Assembly: GCA_031261945.1 (NCBI GenBank)
Contig: JAISIQ010000097.1
Location: forward strand, 1-8,731
Reading direction: 5' to 3'
Length of the DNA: 8,731 nt
Origin: Methanobrevibacter sp.
GTDB taxonomy: Archaea > Methanobacteriota > Methanobacteria > Methanobacteriales > Methanobacteriaceae
This document shows positions 5,156 through 8,731 of this stretch, in pieces (within the stretch, counting starts at the first letter, position 1; each line of letters starts with the position of its first letter). The notes beneath the pieces are model-generated. The model was not told the origin of the DNA. It made no database searches and was given only the letters and a program-made list of their open reading frames with translations. The translations under genes were made by a program, and so were the position numbers.

Positions 5156-5476
5156 TTATTCATCTAAATTATATAAGATACCTACTGCTTTTATAAATGG
5201 AGGCATTCCAGAAGTTAAAAGAACCATTCTAAGAACATCCATTATTTCATCTTTTGTTGCACCAAATTCTTTCATTGCACTTTTTATTTGTTTTTTTGTT
5301 GCTCTTTCATCTGATTTAGAAGCAGCTATTCCTAAAGCTATAAACTTCTGAGTTTTATAATCAAGGCTTTTTCCACTGTAAACTGCTTCGTTTAAAGCAA
5401 AAATAGCTTCATGGAGCTCAGGATAATCCTCTTTTATTGGTGCCATTCCTTTTCCATAAAATACATCTTCCTTCAT
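5156..5476 (-). CDS. Carboxymuconolactone-decarboxylase/AhpD-fold protein, catalytic residues absent
   Basis: Small helical protein of 106 residues matching the carboxymuconolactone-decarboxylase family (PF02627-type). The recognisable core is LDYKTQKFIALGIAASKSDERATKKQIKSAMKEFGATKDEIMDVLRMVLLTSGMP at 38-92. AhpD-type members carry a CxxC plus histidine in the segment after ALGIAA, and PcaC-type members keep a histidine there. Here the aligned positions are Asp, Ala and Gln, and the protein has no cysteine at all. It is therefore unlikely to be an AhpD-like peroxidase, and classical decarboxylase activity is doubtful. The start is supported by GGTGA at 5481-5485, 4 bases upstream, and by a TTTAAATA box at 5524-5531. 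A hairpin terminator follows, so it appears monocistronic. Its real function is unknown. Confidence 0.8.
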   Translation of the reverse strand: MKEDVFYGKGMAPIKEDYPELHEAIFALNEAVYSGKSLDYKTQKFIALGIAASKSDERATKKQIKSAMKEFGATKDEIMDVLRMVLLTSGMPPFIKAVGILYNLDE

Positions 5477-5523
5477 TTTATCACCATTAATATTAATAAT
5501 TTTATTAATTATACTCTAAAACC

Positions 5524-5531
5524 TATTTAAA
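5524..5531 (-). promoter_or_regulatory. TATA box TTTAAATA of the AhpD-fold gene
   Basis: The minus strand reads TTTAAATA, a strong match to the archaeal TATA consensus, about 50 bases upstream of the start codon. Transcription would begin near 5502, leaving a leader of about 26 bases that includes the GGTGA ribosome-binding site. Confidence 0.5.
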
Positions 5532-5586
5532 TTTAAAAAAAATAAAATAAAAAATATGAAATTAAAAAAAAGTAATGATAAAAATG

Positions 5587-5602
5587 AAAAAAAATAAAAA
5601 AA
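5587..5602 (-). terminator. Poly-T terminator after the DUF4013 gene
   Basis: The minus strand carries seven T, one A and eight T, 48-63 bases past the stop codon of the DUF4013 gene. A further run of eight T lies at about 5564-5571. No strong hairpin is seen, but a T tract alone can terminate archaeal transcription. Confidence 0.45.
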
Positions 5603-5649
5603 TCATTTAAATAACAATATGAATGAAATCATACAAGATATTTAAACAA

Positions 5650-6453
5650 TTAATTATCCTTTTCATTATATATTAAACCAAGAGATCTTGCATTAAATAT
5701 AGCCATGAATGAAAATATTATTAAATAAGCTATTATTAATCCAAAGTAAGGCATTAATCCTACTATTCCAAATATAATCATTATTATGAAACTGATAATG
5801 ATCATTAAAATATACCAAGCTATATATCTACCCCATCCTATTTGGCTTATAGTTCTCCATACTTCTTTAATAGCAAAAGCTGAACCAAAATTACCTTTAT
5901 CTGCAAGTCTTGCAACAGCCACAGTTTCAAGTAAAGTAAATATTATAAAGAGAATAAGAGAAATTATAACCACTATTAAGAAAGTAGCTGCTACTTCTGG
6001 AGTTAATATTTTATTAACAAGTTCTGTAATTACTGCGGGATTATTAGCTGATGAATTAAGTGCAAGTAATGTCTTAGAATTTGTTGCAAGAATTTCTGCA
6101 AATGGAATTGCCAATAAAAAACAGGATATTATTGCTGGAATTATATTATAAACTATTGTGACAATAATAATTTTAATTCCATCCACAAAATTATTTAAAA
6201 TATTAAATTCTGGAAACTCATCAGACTTGTTAATTGTAGTCTTAACTATGCTAAACAAATAACCATAAACAATTAATGAGAATATCACCACAATAATCAA
6301 AGATATTGTAGCCACTATCCCATTATTACCAATACCTAGTTGAACAAGTACATATCCAATATTAGCCAATACTAAAAATACCCCTAATAATAACCATTTA
6401 AAATCTTTAATAGGGAATTTTAAACTTTCTTTAAAAATTTCAAAAAAATCCAT
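5650..6453 (-). CDS. DUF4013 family integral membrane protein
   Basis: Membrane protein of 267 residues with about six hydrophobic segments, at roughly 18-40, 46-70, 93-118, 155-180, 208-232 and 235-255. The family pattern is visible as GYLFSIVKTTINKSDEFPEFNILNNFVDGIK (64-94), in which a membrane helix is followed by an acidic, proline-containing stretch and VDGIK. The C-terminal half has SAFAIKEVWRTISQIGWGRYIAWY (191-214). Proteins of this type occur in many paralogous copies in Methanobacteriales; their function is not established. There is no signal-peptide cleavage site or enzyme motif. The start is very well supported by AAAGGTGA at 6458-6465, 4 bases from the ATG. It is divergent from the amino-acid permease gene and has its own upstream inverted repeat, so it is probably a single-gene unit. 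Confidence 0.85.
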   Translation of the reverse strand: MDFFEIFKESLKFPIKDFKWLLLGVFLVLANIGYVLVQLGIGNNGIVATISLIIVVIFSLIVYGYLFSIVKTTINKSDEFPEFNILNNFVDGIKIIIVTIVYNIIPAIISCFLLAIPFAEILATNSKTLLALNSSANNPAVITELVNKILTPEVAATFLIVVIISLILFIIFTLLETVAVARLADKGNFGSAFAIKEVWRTISQIGWGRYIAWYILMIIISFIIMIIFGIVGLMPYFGLIIAYLIIFSFMAIFNARSLGLIYNEKDN

Positions 6454-6497
6454 TAAATCACCTTTGTAAATTTCGCTATATAATTAAAATGCAATTG

Positions 6498-6526
6498 AAT
6501 ATCAATAAAATAAAAATATTGATATT
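6498..6526. repeat. Perfect inverted repeat AATATCAATA / TATTGATATT
   Basis: Ten-base arms at 6498-6507 and 6517-6526 are perfectly complementary around a 9-base loop, 45-73 bases upstream of the DUF4013 start. The position, and spacing close to two helical turns between arm centres, would suit a dimeric regulator. It could also form a leader hairpin if transcription starts near 6534. Confidence 0.6.
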
Positions 6527-6635
6527 ATCTAAATGCCATATATGTATCTAAGTAACATATAAAGTTTTCTAAATAGATAAAACTAAACACATAAACATAT
6601 AACTTTAAATAAATATAATTTATATTATTATATAT

Positions 6636-6643
6636 TTTATATA
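6636..6643 (+). promoter_or_regulatory. TATA box TTTATATA of the permease gene
   Basis: TTTATATA is a full match to the common archaeal TATA element on the plus strand. Transcription would start near 6668, leaving a leader of about 32 bases before the ATG at 6700. No convincing Shine-Dalgarno is present in that leader. Confidence 0.45.
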
Positions 6644-6699
6644 TTCTATAATTCTTATGTATTACTAAAAAAAGAACTTATTTATAAAAAGTGTTTTAA

Positions 6700-8115
6700 A
6701 TGAGTGAAGATATAAAACTTAAACGGAAAATGACATCACGACATATTGTAATGATAGCTATTGGTTCTACTATTGGAACTGGGTTATTTTTAACTTCAGG
6801 AACCACAATATCAATGTCAGGCCCAGGAGGAGCATTACTTGGATATTTAATCATTGGATTGGTTATTTACTTTTTAATTAATAATCTGGGGGAACTTTCA
6901 ACATTTAACCCAACATCAGGCTCAGTAATAAGCTTTGCAAAGAAATATATTAATGAATCTATTGGATTTTCAGTTGGATGGATGTATTTTTATAAGTGGG
7001 CAGGTGTAATAGCTATTGAAATAATGTCATCCGGAATTATAATGAGATACTGGTTTCCACACATTCCCCTTTGGATATTTGCTTTAATCTTCTTTTTAAT
7101 AATATTTATCCTGAATTTATTTGGAAGTAAAGTATTTGGAGAAGTTGAATTTTGGATGAGTACAATTAAAGTTGTAACAATCACCTTATTTTTAATAATT
7201 GGCATATTCATAATTACAGGAGTTATTGGAGCAAATCCGCTAGACTTTAGTAATTTCTTCTATAAAGATGCACCATTCGTTGGAGGATTAAGTTCTTTCT
7301 TAAGCTCTCTTGTTTTTGTTGCACTGTGTTTTGGAGGAAGTGAATTAATAGGAATAGCTGCTGGAGAATCTAAAAATCCATCAAAATCAATACCCAAAGC
7401 TGTTCGAAGTGTAATTTTAAGAATTTTAATATTTTATATTGGAACAATAATCATAATAGGAATTATTATCCCCTACACTTCCCCATACCTCTTAAATACC
7501 AGTAACTCAGTAGCAATATCCCCATTTGTATTAATCTTCCACCATGCGGCCTTACCATATATTAGCTCTATAATGAACTTTGTTATTTTAACTGCAGTAA
7601 TATCATCAGCAAATGCAGCATTTTATGGATTAAGTAGAGTTCTTTTCTCACTTGGAGAAGAAAACTTCGCACCGAAAAAATTAACAAAATCAAACAAAAA
7701 AGGAATTCCTTACTTCTCATTAATTGTAAGTGCGATTGTTGGGATAATTTGTATAATAATTTCAACAACAGGACATTACGCCTATATTATATTAATTCAA
7801 GGAGCAAGTGCATCATACTTCTTACTATGGGCATTAATATCATTATCTCACTATCGATTTAGAAAAGGATTTATTAAACAAGGATATAATGAAGATAAAC
7901 TACCCTTTAAAGCTAAATTCTATCCATATAGTTCACTTATAGTAGTAATAGCATGTTTATTCCTGTTAATATATTATTTAATAAATGGAATATCTACAGA
8001 CTTTTATTCAACATTATATTCATTTATACCAATAATGATATTCGTTGTTTTGTTTATATGTCATAAATTATATTATAAAACAAAATTAATTCCATTAGAT
8101 GAAATTGAATATTGA
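6700..8115 (+). CDS. APC-superfamily amino acid permease, LysP-like
   Basis: Proton-coupled amino-acid importer of the AAT family, with 471 residues and about 12 hydrophobic membrane segments. Family motifs run along the whole protein: SRHIVMIAIGSTIGTGLF (13-30) with the unwound-helix GSTIGTG, GPGGALLGYLIIGLVIYF (41-58), LGELS (63-67), SGSVISFAKKYI (73-84), GEVEFWMSTIKV (147-158), and SELIGIAAGESKNPSKSIPKAVR (214-236). Near the C-terminus is SLSHYRFRKGF. These match E. coli LysP, as I remember it, better than other members, so lysine or another basic amino acid is the likely substrate; sequence alone cannot prove it. The start at 6700 puts the conserved SRH motif at residue 13, as expected, but has no clear ribosome-binding site, unlike most neighbours. 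The gene faces TMEM175 convergently and no transport partner lies nearby. A bacterial origin by transfer is possible. Confidence 0.9.
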   Translation: MSEDIKLKRKMTSRHIVMIAIGSTIGTGLFLTSGTTISMSGPGGALLGYLIIGLVIYFLINNLGELSTFNPTSGSVISFAKKYINESIGFSVGWMYFYKWAGVIAIEIMSSGIIMRYWFPHIPLWIFALIFFLIIFILNLFGSKVFGEVEFWMSTIKVVTITLFLIIGIFIITGVIGANPLDFSNFFYKDAPFVGGLSSFLSSLVFVALCFGGSELIGIAAGESKNPSKSIPKAVRSVILRILIFYIGTIIIIGIIIPYTSPYLLNTSNSVAISPFVLIFHHAALPYISSIMNFVILTAVISSANAAFYGLSRVLFSLGEENFAPKKLTKSNKKGIPYFSLIVSAIVGIICIIISTTGHYAYIILIQGASASYFLLWALISLSHYRFRKGFIKQGYNEDKLPFKAKFYPYSSLIVVIACLFLLIYYLINGISTDFYSTLYSFIPIMIFVVLFICHKLYYKTKLIPLDEIEY

Positions 8116-8139
8116 TTATAATTTATTTGTACTATTTAC

Positions 8140-8179
8140 TTTTTTTATAGTTTTATTTAATTTTCTTTCAAGTTTTTCT
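8140..8179 (+). terminator. T-rich terminator after the permease
   Basis: A run of seven T at 8140-8146 begins 25 bases past the permease stop codon. It is followed by further T runs of four to five up to 8179. This is typical of archaeal U-tract termination. Confidence 0.45.
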
Positions 8180-8200
8180 TAGTAATTTTTGACATAATAC

Positions 8201-8231
8201 TAATTTATTATATGTTTTTTATAATAAATTA
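8201..8231. terminator. 12-base-pair hairpin between convergent genes
   Basis: TAATTTATTATA (8201-8212) and TATAATAAATTA (8220-8231) are perfectly complementary with a 7-base T-rich loop. It lies between the ends of the permease and TMEM175 genes, 28 bases past the TMEM175 stop codon. It could serve as a terminator or RNA-stabilising 3' structure for either transcript. All pairs are A:T, so stability is modest. Confidence 0.45.
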
Positions 8232-8259
8232 ATTTTAATAGAATTTTTTGACAGTCCCT

Positions 8260-8731
8260 TTAATCTAATACTTTTTCAATTCTTGGATCTGGAATTATCC
8301 AAAATAGAGCTACTGCTAAAAATAAAAGTTGAGAAATAAAAGGATGAATAAATGTAGTAAAAATAGCTATAAAATAGAAAATCATAGAGATTTTTTCTTT
8401 TTTATTATCTCCAACCGCTTGTTGCAATATAGAACAATCATCTTCATTATTTATAATTGTTTTTTGTAATAAGTAATAAAAAATAGCAGCCATCAAAAGA
8501 ACAATAGCATAAAATACTGTAGGCCATGGTGCAAAATGATTTTCAGCCATCCATGCAGTGGTAAATGGAAACAAAGAAAGGGAAAAGAGCAATATAAGAT
8601 TTGCCCATAAAATCTTACCTGAAACCTTAGTTGATGCTTTAATAAGATGATGATGATTATTCCAATAAATTCCAACATATAAAAAACTCAAAACATATGC
8701 TAAAAAACGTGGAATTAGAGGTATTAAATCA
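8260..8731 (-). CDS. TMEM175-family potassium channel, N-terminus beyond window
   Basis: Prokaryotic TMEM175 (DUF1211) proteins are tetrameric potassium-selective channels of about 200 residues with six membrane helices. The visible 157 codons correspond to helices 2-6. The reading frame is open to the right edge: upstream of the apparent TTG start near 8691 it continues in frame as DLIPLIPRFLAYV, which belongs to the family, so the true start lies outside the window. Hallmarks are LSFLYVGIYWNNHHHL, LFPFTTAWMAENHFAPWPT, a YAIVLLMAAIFYYLLQ helix and a C-terminal PFISQLLFLAVALFWIIPDPRIEKVL. The pore-forming FSD motif of helix 1 would be in the missing part and cannot be checked. It is convergent to the permease gene. 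The role is probably potassium leak or membrane-potential control. Confidence 0.9.
   Translation of the reverse strand, partial: DLIPLIPRFLAYVLSFLYVGIYWNNHHHLIKASTKVSGKILWANLILLFSLSLFPFTTAWMAENHFAPWPTVFYAIVLLMAAIFYYLLQKTIINNEDDCSILQQAVGDNKKEKISMIFYFIAIFTTFIHPFISQLLFLAVALFWIIPDPRIEKVLD

Larger units (their letters stand above)
6454..6699. other. Divergent promoter region between DUF4013 and the permease
   Basis: This 246-base A+T-rich region holds the starts of two divergent genes. On the DUF4013 side are the Shine-Dalgarno, a perfect 10-base inverted repeat at 6498-6526, and a TTTATATG box at 6556-6563. On the permease side is a TTTATATA box at 6636-6643. AACATATAA is repeated at 6554-6562 and 6594-6602, starts 40 bases apart. 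No small gene is visible. Confidence 0.5.

Noticed and set aside
6990..7211. Minus-strand frames inside the permease gene (6990-7211 and 7583-7768) and a second frame at 8493-8678 inside TMEM175.
   Set aside because: They overlap well-supported genes, and the encoded strings match no family.

Overview
The window is very A+T-rich and looks like a methanogenic archaeon of the order Methanobacteriales, most likely Methanobrevibacter or a close relative. This rests on four things: archaeal information-processing genes (20S proteasome alpha, SBDS, RNase P Rpp30 and Pop5, ribosomal protein eL15), a DUF4013 membrane protein of the kind common in these methanogens, archaeal-type TATA boxes, and poly-T tracts after genes. 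The genus is an inference from remembered protein similarity, not a database search.

Region 1 (about 256-4791, all minus strand) is part of the conserved archaeal exosome/proteasome/ribosome gene neighbourhood. In transcription order it reads eL15, a predicted exosome-associated RNA-binding protein, Rnp3 (Rpp30), Rnp2 (Pop5), psmA, SBDS. Together they cover ribosome structure and maturation (eL15, SBDS), tRNA 5' processing (Rnp2, Rnp3), RNA turnover and protein turnover (PsmA). The order is conserved but the genes are not packed as in a classical operon. Gaps of 46 to 425 bases separate them. Several gaps hold poly-T terminators, hairpins, (AAT)n triplet tracts and promoter-like boxes, so the set is probably several transcription units. 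The exosome core genes (rrp4, rrp41, rrp42) that often follow SBDS do not begin in the remaining 255 bases.

Region 2 (4792-6453, minus strand) starts with a 364-base gap holding the eL15 promoter and leader and a clear hairpin terminator. Two apparently single-gene units follow: a carboxymuconolactone-decarboxylase/AhpD-fold protein that lacks every usual catalytic residue, and a six-segment DUF4013 membrane protein.

Region 3 (6454-8731) is an accessory transport region. A divergent promoter region with an inverted repeat separates DUF4013 from a plus-strand amino-acid permease closely resembling bacterial LysP. Convergent to it is the C-terminal part of a TMEM175-family potassium channel gene that runs off the right edge. 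No CRISPR array, tRNA, rRNA, insertion sequence or prophage was seen. I found no clearly new multi-gene system. The more unusual signals are the intergenic triplet tracts, the cis-elements upstream of psmA and eL15, the high frequency of AATAGCT/AGCTATT, and the residue-less AhpD-fold protein.
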